Shown in pieces: positions 51,545 through 62,929 of a DNA stretch of 64,000 nt. The notes beneath the pieces are model-generated. The model was not told the DNA's origin. It was given only the letters and a program-made list of their open reading frames with translations, and searched no databases. Every line of letters begins with the position of its first letter. The stretch's first letter is position 1. The DNA lies in the NCBI GenBank assembly GCA_029224185.1, contig CM055210.1, positions 15,014,619-15,078,618 of the forward strand, read 5' to 3'. Made by a program: the position numbers and the translations under genes. The stretch is from Karalla daura (Eukaryota > Chordata > Actinopteri > Chaetodontiformes > Leiognathidae).

Positions 51545-52845
51545 CATTGTCATACTCCATGCCTCCTGAAGATATTTGACGATTGTACGGCATCTTGATA
51601 ACTTTAAATGATCTTTTAACTTTTGTCCAACTCCAAATACTGTTTCATTCTTTGTATACTTAGTATGTTTTACATCCAATGAAAACAACCCATTGCTTAT
51701 AGGCCATGTTGTGTCTTAGTCCTTAACGGCACCACTCTCATTTATATTCCAGTGTTATTAGCTTCGTATTAATCTCAAGTCTAGAAGTGCCATTGTATTT
51801 GCTTTCTGCCCTGCTGTATTTTCATTCATTTGTCATTTGGATGCTGCTTCTTTGATGTTTTGCTCATTTAGTTACTGTGTTGATGTGCTGGAAACAGTTT
51901 CTATACAATAAAGTTCAGTTCAGCATCATTCAAAAGGTGTTATGATCTGTCTACCACTCTGTGAGGCTGACAGTCAAAGACTACTTGACTTTTTACCTTG
52001 GACATGTACTTGTCGTGAGCCCTCCCCTCTCCACGCCCTCTCTTCACTTTCGTGGTTTTAAACAGGAAGTTTCTGCTGTGTTTTCATGCACAGACACAAC
52101 ACAGTATGGCTGCTCTGCCCAGACTATTTCAAGAAGAGCAGAGAGTGTAAAGTCACATATTGCTTCAAAATGTTTCTCACATGCATGCAACAACATCCCA
52201 CTTTGTTCAGCCTTGAAGGGTAACAGCTGATCATTAGTCCTGGAACATAGGAACTTCCGTTAATCATCTCAATTCCTGTGTTTGTGCTGAATTATGCTAG
52301 GTTGAGTGTAGCAGGTCATGTTCTCATGTGGTCATGTTGGTGTGAGTTAAACCTCAGCATGGTGGTCATACTACACCATTTACTGCTGCAACCATGTGGA
52401 GCATCACGTGACAGGTGTAACCACGACGACATGGCGCCGCTCACTTCTTCTGATGTCGTCTCTCAACAAATCAGCTCTCAGCTCTTCACCTTCAATCCAC
52501 TGCTCTGCTCTCTGTATCCAGGGGCTGCCCACATCTAACAGCTGAAATACTATGAAAATGAACAAAACACCTATTAGACTCACACCTATCAGAGAGTGAA
52601 GATTCTGCTGCTGTCACAAGTGCATATTCTCAAAACAACAACGTGATATAAATGGCACAAAACTAACAGCCGACATCCTTTAGGTTGTAGCTACTGAAAA
52701 ACTCTCAGTGACAGGCTTCGCTCATGACCACTGTTTCCAGATCAGGACATTAGGCGGCGCCTCTCATTAGCCAATCAAACGAGAGTCCTCTCTCTGAAGA
52801 GCAGAGAGCGTATTCAGACTCATGTCATTCAGCGTATTCAACACC
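51545..52845 (+). promoter_or_regulatory. N17 3' end and N18 upstream region (tandem copy)
   Basis: AATAAA at 51907-51912, RUNX-ETS-like box at 52052-52071, CCAAT at 52771-52775. From about 51788 this copies the N17 upstream region, including the in-frame ATG (52822) 24 bases before the leader ATG. Confidence 0.62.
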
Positions 52846-54520
52846 ATGAGCTCTGTGTGGGTTGCTCTGTATCTGGCGGCTCTCTTCTTGGGGGGAAAAG
52901 GTGAGTTGTTTTCTCTATATCCTAAATATGTTGTGTTCTATTACGATAGTCATACGTCCTTTGTATGGATCTCTGTCATCTCTGTGATCTCTACAGGTCA
53001 GAAAACCAGTGTGAAACCATCCGAACATGTTCCTGAGCAGAGTAGATTTAGATCAGCTAATGTTGGTGAGAGTGTGACCCTGCAGTGTTTCTGTGATGAT
53101 CTGACACTAATTCTTTACTGGTACAAACAAACTCTAGAACAGACCCTTGACCTCATTTCTATGTTCTACAAAAATGATCCAAACACCAACACGGCCAACG
53201 AGTTCAAGAACAACCCTCGTCTCAAACTAAACACTGAAAACGGTGCAAATCACTTAATAATCTCTGATTTAAAGGTTTCAGACTCTGCTACTTATTACTG
53301 TGCATGGAGCCTTGGAGATGGAGATTTCACATTTGCTGAAGGCATTCATGTCAGTGTAAAGGGTTCAGGAGTGGATATCCCAGTGTTGGTCCATCAGTCT
53401 GAGACGTTGGAGCCAGGAGGCTCCAAGACTCTGAACTGTAAACTGTTCAATGGAAGCAGTGATGAAGAGCACAAGGTTTACTGGTTCAAAAGCTCTGATG
53501 AAGATCATCCAGGAATCATTTACACCCATGGATCCACCAACAACCAGGGTGACAGCCAACAAACCCAACAGTGTGTCTACAACTTACCAATGAGCAGTCT
53601 TGGTTCTCCTCATGCTGGGACCTACTACTGTGCTGTTGCCTCATGTGGACACATTGTGTTTGGAGATGGGACCAAAGTGGACGTTGGAGGTAAGAGACGT
53701 CATGGGACAGACTGTCTCATTCTATCAACTTCATGGAAAAGAAGAGAACAATCAGGGTTCCATCATGTTCCCTAGGTGGGGTGGACCCTCTCATGGTGGT
53801 GTATGTCTTGAGTGGAGCTTTGGTGTTCACCACCATCCTGGTTGTTTTACTGGCTTATAAAACATACTCCATGTACCAGAACAACAGCTGCCCATGCACA
53901 GGTAGGCTAACCTGTCATTCTTTCAATTTCATGACCCTCATCCAGTGTTTGCTTGTCCTTGGCTTATCACTCATCTCCCTACATGCACTGTGCATTCTGA
54001 AGAAGCCTTTGTTCTTTTGCTATGACCAGACTGCCAGACAAGACCCTCACATGCTTCAGCTTCCAGTGCACAGGTGAGTGTGTTTAGTGAATGTTGAGCT
54101 GCTGAAACTGTGACAACTTAACCCGAAGCAAACAGAGCGTGAGAATGAACAAAGGAGAGCTCACAGAGAGGGCTGATGATAGGAGGACTGAGTAACGATC
54201 ATTATGGGGTGTTGCTTGCATCTTTCTATAGGAAGTATTTCTGTTACTTTCTCTGCCCTCCCCCATGGGAGTGACCAATCACTGTCTCTGGTAGAACTGT
54301 GTCAGGTATATCTGCCACAGTCACTTCTGCAGATTTGGCTTTTGTAGAGATTGTGAGACAGAGATACAACTATACAGTTAACCTTTTAATCTCTCATTCC
54401 CAGGATTTACAAGACACCGACCTCCATTATGCTGCTGTCACAACGAACAGGGCCAAGAGAACAGCGAGACAGAGGGACGACAAGAGGGATGAATGTGTAT
54501 ACTCCAGTGTGAGGCAGTAG
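52846..54520 (+). CDS. nitr: N18: NITR, inhibitory type (subfamily B, tandem copy 2)
   Basis: 344 residues. Exons: 52846-52900, 52997-53689, 53776-53901, 54030-54073, 54404-54520. Leader, V and I are nearly identical to N17; differences include FYKNDPNTNTANEF and KSSDEDHPG, and SLGSPHAG in the I domain. Exon 5 (DLQDTDLHYAAV, then DECVYSSV with a RDDKRD linker) matches the N14-N16 style rather than N17. The duplication therefore gave two receptors with the same ectodomain and different tails, both with ITIM1. Confidence 0.86.
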
Positions 54521-55734
54521 GAACAATATAAACTTTACACCTATCAAAGATATTTGATTTTAACAAGGATATTTGATCATTTCAAACCATTTAGTCAGTT
54601 ATCCCCCTGGTCTTATCCACTCATCTTTGTTTTTTTTTTGCTGCGGACCTCATCAGCAGCAGTCTCAGAATCATATTATTCTATTATTGTACCACATTGT
54701 TATTATTCCTAAGCCTTAAAGGCCTCTTGGTATGTTGCATTTACTTCCTGTTCTTCTACTTCCTGTTCTGCTGCTTTGTTCACACATCAGTTGTATGCTG
54801 TATAGTTGGTGTTTGTCTCAAGGCTGTGATACAGTGTTACTATGGTTGTTAGAAAACCAATGGTTATAAAAGGTTTTATGTCATAAACATTGTGATTATC
54901 AAAACTGCAACGGTGCAAGGCTCATTCTCTGAGCCCCTGTTGGGCTAGCAGCTACAGATCCCCTCCCTTTATACCCTGGACACACGCACGTCTTGCCCCC
55001 TCCCCCCTTCTCACCCCCACTGTGTTTCAGTGGTTTCAGCAGGAAGCTTCAGCAGGGTGTTGATGCACAGCAGCCACACAGTAAGGCTGCTCCGGCCACA
55101 CTATTTTAAGATGCGAAAGTCGCACCTTCTCTGAACAAATGCTCCATGACAAAGTCATGTTTTGATCAGCAACAGATTCTCAAGCAGTGCTGGTCTGTCC
55201 CCGAATAGAACAAGTATTCAACAAAGTGTGTTATGAGACAGGTGACTGGTGTAGTCAGAGACGTGGTCATGCTGGGAGTCTAAAGGTCACATCACATCCA
55301 CTCTCACTGACCTGATATTTCTCCTCGATGGACACAGGTCAGTCTCAACAACATCATAATCATCATCTGTGACATTTGCCAAACCAGATGTTACGTTTCT
55401 AAGTATAATGAATGACATGTCAGTGGAAACCACAACATGCCATGAGTGTAATTTTGATGATATTTCCATGAATCTCGCAGCTCCCTGCTGCACTTCACAC
55501 CAACACGCTGTAAGGTCTGTCAGAGGAGCACATCCCGCCAGTCAGAAACAAGTTCAAAGAACCCAGTAGAAGTACTTTAATGTTGCACTACCTTAAAAAC
55601 ACAGTCAGAGACTGATAGTAAGCTCACAGTTTCCAGATCAGGACATCACGAGGCACCTCTCGTTGGCCAATCAAACGAGAGTCCTCTCTCTCAAGAGCGG
55701 ACGCCCTATTGTGATCGCAGTCATTCACGGCATC
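54521..55734 (+). promoter_or_regulatory. N18 3' end and N19 upstream region
   Basis: A weak CATAAA signal at 54882-54887. RUNX-ETS-like box (GTGGTTTCAGCAGGAAGCTT) at 55030-55049. CCAAT at 55667-55671, 68 bp before the ATG, in module CAGGACATCACGAGGCACCT. No other exon is seen. Confidence 0.55.
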
Positions 55735-57430
55735 ATGAGCTCTGTGTGGTTTGCTTTGTACCTGACTTGTCTCTTCTCAGGGGGAACAGGTATGTAGTTT
55801 AAGGTTATGTTGTCTACTGTCTTGCGGTATCTTTTGCATCTGCTCTGCTCACAGATTGCGATCAGTGAAACTCTCTGGATTCCTGTTCTCTTTAGGTCAG
55901 ACGACCAATGCGAGAGCATCTGAGCAGAGTGACTTCACATCGGCGAATGTTGGAGACAATGTGACCGTGAAATGTTTGTTCCAGGGTGACGCATCGATGT
56001 TTTACTGGTATAAGCAAACTCCAGGACAGAGCTTAAAGCTCATGTCTATGTTCTACAGACATCAGTGGGACATCATCTGGATGGACGGATTCAAGAATTC
56101 TCGCTTTAGGCTGAATAAAGGAAACAATGCAAATCACTTAATAATCTCTGATTTAGAGATTTCAGACTCGGCTACTTACTACTGTGCAGGAGGCATTGCA
56201 CATAATCTGCATTTTGCCGACGGCTGTACTGTCAGTGTGAAGGGCTCAGCCGTGAATGTTCCAGCGTTGGTCTATACATCAGAGTCCATCGAGCCTGGAG
56301 GCTACAAGACTCTGAGCTGTGCACTGCACCCTGGATCCAGTGATGGAGAGCACAACGTTTACTGGTTCAAAGCCTCTGATGAAGCTCATCCAGAAATCAT
56401 TTACACCCACAGAGGGAGCAACGATCATAGTGAGAGGCAACAAACTCAAACCTGTGTCTACAGCTTACCAGAGACAAGCCTTGCTTCTTCTCATGCTGGG
56501 ACCTACTACTGTGCTGTTGCCTCATGTGGACACATTGTGTTTGGAGACAGGACCAAAGTGGACGTTGAGGGTAAGGGACACCCATTCATGTCTCATTAAA
56601 TCAAATAGGATAATGGAAAACAAGAAAGCAATAACTGTTCTATGATGTTCTCCAGGTGGGGATGACTCTCTGATGGTGGTGTATGTCTTGAGTGGAGGTT
56701 TGGTATTCAGCACCATCCTGGCTGTTTTACTGGCTTATAAAACATACTCTACATACAAGATCAGCAACAGCCCACACACAGGTAGGCTCACCTGTTGATT
56801 GTTCAGTATAATTGAGAATTATGGAGTTTACTTGTTGCATGAAGTCAACCACAGGAGGACGAGGGAAACTGTCTCAACGGCACAACTTGCAGCTTGTCTT
56901 GCGGTTCATCTCGTATCTCCACACATGCATCTTGACTTGTTAAGAGGCCTTTTTTCTCTTCCTTCAAGCAGACTGCCAGGGAGGACCCTCTGATGTTTCC
57001 ACTGCACAAGTGAGTACGCTCAGTGAGAAGTCTTGTGCTACTGAAGCTGTGAACGTTTAACCACAAGACAGTAGAGCAGGACAACAAAGCACAGAAGACC
57101 AAAGAGCAACACCCAGGGAATGAGTAGTTCAGCACAAAGCAGGAAGTTACAGTAAGAGAACAGAGTGAGGATGCTGTCACCATCGGTGTGAAAAACTGGT
57201 ACTTGAGCTGCTCCATTACATCCAGTTTCACAGTTGCAAATTTGCAAGACTCCTGCCAGGTTTGTGAGTGATCCTAACATACAATGACCCATCGAATGTC
57301 TCACTCCCAGAGTTCCCAAGATGCAGACGTCCTCCATTATGCAGCTGTAACGATGAACAGAGCCAACAGACCAACTAGACGGAGGGACGACGAGACGAAG
57401 GAATGTGTGTACTCCACTGTGAGGCAGTAG
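55735..57430 (+). CDS. nitr: N19: divergent NITR, inhibitory type
   Basis: 337 residues. Exons: 55735-55789, 55896-56570, 56656-56781, 56972-57009, 57311-57430. The donor of exon 1 is GTATGT and the intron 1 acceptor TTTAG. V: VTVKCLFQGDASMFYWYKQTPG, YYCAGGIAHNLHFADGCTV, with a Cys where others have Ile or Thr in the J-like strand. The I domain (LSCALHPGSSDGEHNV, YTHRGSNDHSERQQ) is diverged but still ends YYCAVASCG and FGDRTKVDVEG. Spacer exon is 38 nt. Tail: VLHYAAV and ECVYSTV, close to subfamily A. It keeps the array promoter but little of the intron homology. Confidence 0.85.
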
Positions 57431-58331
57431 CAGGAGAAGGAGCAGTCGACATATGGGGCCTCATGAAGAGGTTCAGGCATTACAATGCTTGAAATGATCT
57501 TTTAACCTTTTGCTTTAGACTGTATCTTTAGTATATTTTTCACCTCCTCCACCATGGTTTGCAGGTTTTATCCTGCATTTGCTTCCTGTCTTCGTGTAAT
57601 TTGATTCACTCGTTGTTTTCCTGATTCTTTGGCGTTTTATATTTGGGTGTAATACTGTGTTGGTGTGTTTGTTTGTTCTGTACAATAAACATCATTATCA
57701 CAATTATAAAGACGTAAGGATCTCTCTTGTCGTTTGACATTTAAGTCAGTCTCATTTTACCTTGGACGTGCACTTGTCTCGATCACCCCCTTTAGTGGTT
57801 TTAAACAGGAAGCCTCTGCAGCGTTTTCATGCACAGCTGCAGCACAGGCTGGCTGCTCTGTCTACAACTAAGAAGAGCAAAAGAGTTTAAAGCCATACAA
57901 AGCAAAGGTTTTCTAATTTGTCCTAGAATAAAAGAAATGATAACAATGCTGGTATCTGGTCTGCTGAACAAAACGAGCGGTACGTTCCTATTGTCTTGCT
58001 GTCAATGAAATGTCCCATTGATAAAAATCACAGGAAATGCAAGAATAAGCACACCAGTACTTTAACGTAGAGGGTCGACAAGTTACCCTGTTTGACTACC
58101 AGCTATTAAAGTACGGGAGAATCTGTTGATCTAATCAAAATATGTGCACAAAATACCAATAGACATTTCACATTTCATCAATGTTGTACCTACTGAAAAG
58201 CTGACCGTCAAAGTGATGATCATGAATTCACAGTTTCCAGACCAGGACCTCTTCAAGAGCGTCACTGCTGGCACGCAGAGAGAAGAGGAGTCAGGACTGC
58301 GACTTTCTTCACTCAGCACCACACGCCCGAC
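57431..58331 (+). promoter_or_regulatory. N19 3' end and damaged N20 upstream region
   Basis: AATAAA at 57684-57689. RUNX-ETS-like box (GTGGTTTTAAACAGGAAG) at 57795-57812. The proximal module begins TTTCCAGACCAGGACCTC (58228-58245) and then jumps to TTCAAGAGCG. Compared with N19 about 45 bp, including the CCAAT box, are missing. Confidence 0.55.
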
Positions 58332-58701
58332 ATGATGGGGTCTTCACGGTGGAGCTCCTCCGTCACCGCTTTGGTCTTGGTCACAGCAGGTGAGTTTTCT
58401 TTCTCACTTGTTTTGTTGCTTTGACTCTGCCTGCAGCTGGAGTCTGCTAAAACGCATCGTCCATGTCTTGTTGCATTTCTCTCACGGCCTTAAAGTGAAT
58501 TTGCTTTGTCCTCCGCATCACTTCAGCTCGGGTGACGGATCAGAAGCTGTTCGGCAGGAGGGAGGGTTTGTGTCGGCTCAGATCGGGGAGAACTTGACTT
58601 TACTGTGCTTCTATCACGGTGACGTTGCAACACGGTTTCACTGGTTTAAGGGAAAAAAGCTTCTGATGCTGCAGCCTCTGGAGGAATACACACGATTATA
58701 A
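58332..58701 (+). pseudogene. N20: truncated NITR fragment related to N21
   Basis: A leader-like exon at 58332-58389 (start MMGSSRW, end VLVTAG) is followed, after TTCAG at 58526, by a V fragment like N21. The ten bases GTCGGGAGTT present in N21 after AAGCTGTT are missing, which shifts the frame. The V homology (GENLTLLCFYHGD, RFHWFKG) stops near 58650, well before the second cysteine. No I, membrane or tail exon follows before the N21 promoter. An AATAAA at 58821-58826 may be a leftover 3' end. Best read as an internal-deletion pseudogene. Confidence 0.75.
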
Positions 58702-59631
58702 AGTGGATCTCTACACAGAGAGTGACGATGCTGCGATGAAAGATGTTCCCACTAACTGTTTTTAAGTGTCGTATGTTTATGCCGTATCTCTGGTTTTGAA
58801 GGCTTTGCTGAACTCCAAACAATAAACATCATCATCATTATGATAGTGAGAGCGTGGCACTGCCTCTCTTTGCTCTTGTGTGGCCAGCAGGTAAAGACTA
58901 GCTCACTTCACACCTCGGGCATGCACTTGTCTCAGAATTCAGCTTCAACTGGGAGTTGTGTCACATTCAAGGTGCTGGTTGATGACAGCCATGTTGGGGC
59001 GAATCAGGGTCAAAGAACTGGATGTAGACTTTGAGAAGTCTTGACCCCCCACCCCCCCACCCCCCCCCCCAGACCAGATTCAGGGAGTGGATGTTAGTGT
59101 TAGTGGATGCGTTGCAAACCAAGAGACTTTACTAGGTACATAATGACCTGATCAGAGTTGACAGTTTTTATATATTTATCTAAAGCCAGTTTATCTTTAC
59201 TCGTCATGTTGCACCTATATTGTGATTAATATCTTTACATTTTTAAATGTAATAATCAAATTAAATGACAAAATGATGAATGATGCTTTGCTTTCTTATT
59301 CCACAGCTTGTGATTCCAGAAGCAGCTTTGACCAGCCAGCTGTAAGCACTGAGCTGTCACTGTGTGTGTGTCGTACAGACGGAACGTTTCATGTTCTATG
59401 AGATCAGAGCTTCACTGGACCAACAACAGCTGCTACTGTTCCACTGTTACAGGCCTGCAGCGCTCTTTTTCCCTTCTTCAAGTCACCTCTTCAAGTAGGT
59501 GGAGGCGGACATGTGACTTCCCTGCCTATGTGGGACACACGTCACTACAGGTTGACCAATCACAAGCAGCCTTCTGTGTGAAGAGGGGGGACAGGATGGT
59601 GACCCGGTTCATTCAGCACAACAGGTTGAAC
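58702..59631 (+). promoter_or_regulatory. N20-N21 spacer with poly-C tract and N21 promoter
   Basis: A poly-C tract lies at 59044-59070. The N21 promoter region has CCAAT at 59556-59560 (GGTTGACCAATCAC), 76 bp before the ATG, without the CAGGACATTAGG module of N1-N19. No gene is recognised. Confidence 0.45.
59044..59070. repeat. Poly-C / CCCCCA simple repeat
   Basis: Runs of six, seven and ten or more C separated by A. G-quadruplex potential on the opposite strand is plausible from composition only. Confidence 0.85.
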
Positions 59632-61040
59632 ATGATGATACCTTCAAGGTGCATTGCATATGTGATGTCTTTGTTCTCGGTCACAGCAGGTGAGTTTTCT
59701 CTTTTCCTCACTTGTTTTGTTGCTTTCTGTGATTGATTTTAAAATGCTCTGCCACCAGCCTCTCGTTGCTTTTATCACTTTTAATTTGCTCTGTCCTCCG
59801 CATCACTTCAGCTCGGGTGACGGATCAGAAGCTGTTGTCGGGAGTTCGGCAGGAGGGAGGGTTTGTGTCGGGGCAGATCGGGGAGAACTTGACTTTACTG
59901 TGCTTCTATCACGGTCACGTTGCAACACGGTTTCACTGGTTTAAACAAAGGCTGGGACAGAAACCAAGGCTCATCTCCACCTTCTACAGGTTTGAGAGCC
60001 AAGGAAAATTTCACGATGAATTCAAGGACGATGCTCGGTTCACACTGGATAATAAAAACCTATCAAATCATTTGACGATCACAAACGTGCAGCCTTCAGA
60101 CTCGGCTAGTTACTTCTGCGCTGGTAGTTACTCCTCAACAACTGAGTTTGCTGAAGGCGTTACAGTCAGTGTGGTGAAGTCAGGAGAGAACATCCCAGCG
60201 CTGGTCCGTCAGACCGAGACCGTCCAGCCGGGAGGCTCCTGGACTCTGAACTGCACCGTGCAGACGGGCCAGTGTGATGGAGAACACAGAGTTTACTGGT
60301 TCAGAGCCTCTGAAGGAGCTCATCCAGGAACCATCTACACCCATGGAGGCAGCAAGCACCACCAGTGTGAGCAGGCACCCGGACGACAAACACAAACCTG
60401 CATCTACAACTTACCAGTGAAGAGCCTGGATTCTCCTCATGCTGGGACCTACTACTGTGCTGTTGTCTCATGTGGACACGTTGTGTTTGGAAACAGGAAC
60501 AGAGAGAACATGGAGGGTAAGGGACTGTCTGGCATGTCAGATTACAATGTCATTTCCTCCTTTTCTCACCACATGCGTGATCAAATCTGTGGATCTCTGC
60601 AGGAAGTCAAGATCTTTTTATATTGGTGTATGTCTTAAGTGGAGCTTTGGCATTCACCACCATCCTGAGTCTTTCACTGGCTTCACTATTGTACCATTTC
60701 CACCAGAGGAGCGGCTTCGTGAGTCGAGGTAAGGGGAGAAGGGTCTGTAGCAGTGTGTGGCGGGGCAGAAACAACTAAACTAACGGCATCGTTTTGCAGA
60801 AACTCACACAAGGTTTTCAGCTTCCTCTACAGCACCTGAAGAGGTAGTTTTCTCTCTCAATCAATCGATCTATTGACTCAATGCATGACATTCACTTGCT
60901 GTTTCCTGTTTCGTTTCAAGGATCACATAAACGAGGATCATCTCCTTTATTCTGCTGTAGCAGTGAACAAAGTCAGCAGATCAGAGAGACAACAGGACGG
61001 AGCCATGGAGGAATGCGTGTACTCCTCTGTAAAACATTAA
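59632..61040 (+). CDS. nitr: N21: NITR of a distinct subfamily with six-cysteine I domain
   Basis: 350 residues. Exons: 59632-59689, 59812-60516, 60603-60728, 60800-60843, 60921-61040. The start is the first ATG of an ATGATG pair (MMIPSRCIAYVMSLFSVTAG); the second would also serve. V: TLLCFYHGHVATRFHWFKQ, SASYFCAGSYSSTTEFAEG. The I domain keeps six cysteines: TLNC, TGQC, HHQC, QTQTC, YYC and VSC. The array genes lack at least the HHQC one. Its J-like end is FGNRNRENMEG. The membrane segment is ILVYVLSGALAFTTILSLSL. Tail motifs are HLLYSAV (canonical ITIM) and ECVYSSV, ending KH. Exon phases and sizes match the array, so it is a true family member despite the different promoter. Confidence 0.84.
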
Positions 61041-61884
61041 CTAAAGCCGGACAAGTCTAAGTTTGTTGGTTTGTTTTGCCTGAACCTTTTGCCACCACTT
61101 AGATCTGTAATTTTTGTGCTTCTCAGAGTTGGAAAACAACACAATAATAAATAATATTATTAATTATAAACAATAATAAACACAATAAAAACACGAGGCA
61201 GAGTGTCTGGGTGTCACTGTGAAAGTTGAGAAGCGCTGAAGTCAAAGCTCGATGCGAGCCACATCCAGGTAAAGCAGTTACAGTAATTCTGTGAGTTCAG
61301 CTTCAAAGTCGCGTGTAGTGCAGTGGCGATGCCATTCGTGGCCCTTTCACAGTCAAAAACACATTCTGAGCCAACGCTTCCTCCACAGGAAGTCAAGTCT
61401 TCACAAAGGATGTGTGATCAACAGCATGGAAGAAAGGGAGGTCGCATTTGCTTCTGTAGAGACAGAGAATCTCCCGGGCCGATCTGCTCATACTACACTG
61501 AAAAGGATGCAGCCCTGGGGCAGGGCAGCGAGCAGCTTTTGACGTGCGTGTTTGCATCTGTGGTGAGAGGGTGTGAACTACCGAGAAGAGGTTTCCACCA
61601 GCGAGTGGAAACTTTCAGCTCTCAGCAGGGAGGCAGGAAGCGCGGCCGCAGCCAGAGCACACAGCGGTCTGAGCGGGTGTGAAAGGCCTCAGGGCTGCGA
61701 GCGCAGACCAGTCCCCCCGGGCCTGTGGAAAGTTCACAGCCTCCACGCTAACAGCCGAGCGGCTCAGCTAGCAGGCACTCTGCACAGGCTGAACCTGAGG
61801 TGAACAATGAGCTGACACCTGCAGCTCACAGCCCGCTGTCACACTCGTCTGTGGAGTCGAGCATTTCTATTGGCTGAGGTTGGC

Positions 61885-61958
<74 letters not shown>

Positions 61959-62929
61959 ACAAGCTGTACTCTCAGCTGGGTTTTTCATAGCCATCTTGTG
62001 GTTACGAATAAGAGAAGTCGACTCTCTACTGGTTGCTCGTAGTTTATTTAGGATAGCGTTTGTCTCCTGTGTGCTCGGTGGTTTCTTACAGGAGATGTCG
62101 AGCTTTTTCTGTGTTTAACCGCACACGTTTTGAGAGCAGTGAATCACAGGTGCATGACTGTGCCGCTGTGGTTTGAAAAACCTGAACAAAGTTTATGGTT
62201 TGTGGAGAGAGCAGCTTCAAGTGATTCTGGTGACTTCTCGTTTTGATGCTGCGTCTTCTGATGTGACTATTTATACGTTTCCACCTCGACAAACCTGCAA
62301 CTCTCACCAAGGGAACAAAGATCCACTTCTGCAGGGTGTCTACAGTTCATTTTATTACCCTTATAAGACTCTTTAAAGAACTCCAACTCCATTCAATCTG
62401 TAATTAACATCCAACTGACCTCAGATCAGCTTGGAAGCAACAAAGATTGTTTGATCAACTTTTAATAGGATCCCACATACAGTATATCCTGATATGATAA
62501 CATCAGTGCTGCTGTGTATAGTGTTGCAGAAACAATACACAAACAACTGTATTTACCTCTGAATACTTCATGTAGAGGGACTTCATAGAGGGATTACTGA
62601 TTGACTTTGTCATCCAAGACAAGACAATTTATATCATCACAAGTTATATCATCAAAACGTGTTTTTAATGTCTGGAAAACACACTGATATAACCTATTAC
62701 TGGAGCTCTGACAAACATCCCAGTGAAGGAGGCCATTGGAAATACGCACAGGACAGATAGAGATGGGACTTTGTCTCAGAGCTTTTCTCTTCTGAAGGTG
62801 TGCACGGCTGAACGGTGTCGTACCTCCTCCATTTTTTACTCTTGTTTTACTCTCACACAGAGCAGTAGCGTCCCCGTCCTAACCGTGGACAACCAGACCG
62901 GGATCCTGGTCTGCGCCCTGTGCCCAGCA
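61041..62929. other. Spacer without recognisable gene between N21 and N22
   Basis: N21 polyadenylation candidates (AATAAA at 61175-61180 and nearby). A locally CpG-rich stretch lies around 61630-61720 (with GCGGCCGC) and a CA microsatellite at 61887-61954. Short open frames (for example 61323-61682) show no domain I recognise. Neither the array promoter module nor the RUNX-ETS-like box is seen. Confidence 0.5.
61887..61954. repeat. CA dinucleotide microsatellite
   Basis: Thirty-four uninterrupted CA units, 68 bp. Confidence 0.97.

Larger units (their letters stand above)
48760..54300 (+). repeat. 3,025-bp tandem duplication containing N17 and N18
   Basis: Sequence from about 48760 recurs 3,025 bp downstream (about 51788) with near identity through the upstream region and exons 1-4. 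For example, the ATGs at 49821 and 52846 and the I-exon ends at 50664 and 53689 are exactly 3,025 apart. A deletion of about 65 bp in N18 intron 3 shortens the second copy. Similarity fades inside intron 4 (about 51330 and 54300), so the tail exons differ. Confidence 0.88.
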
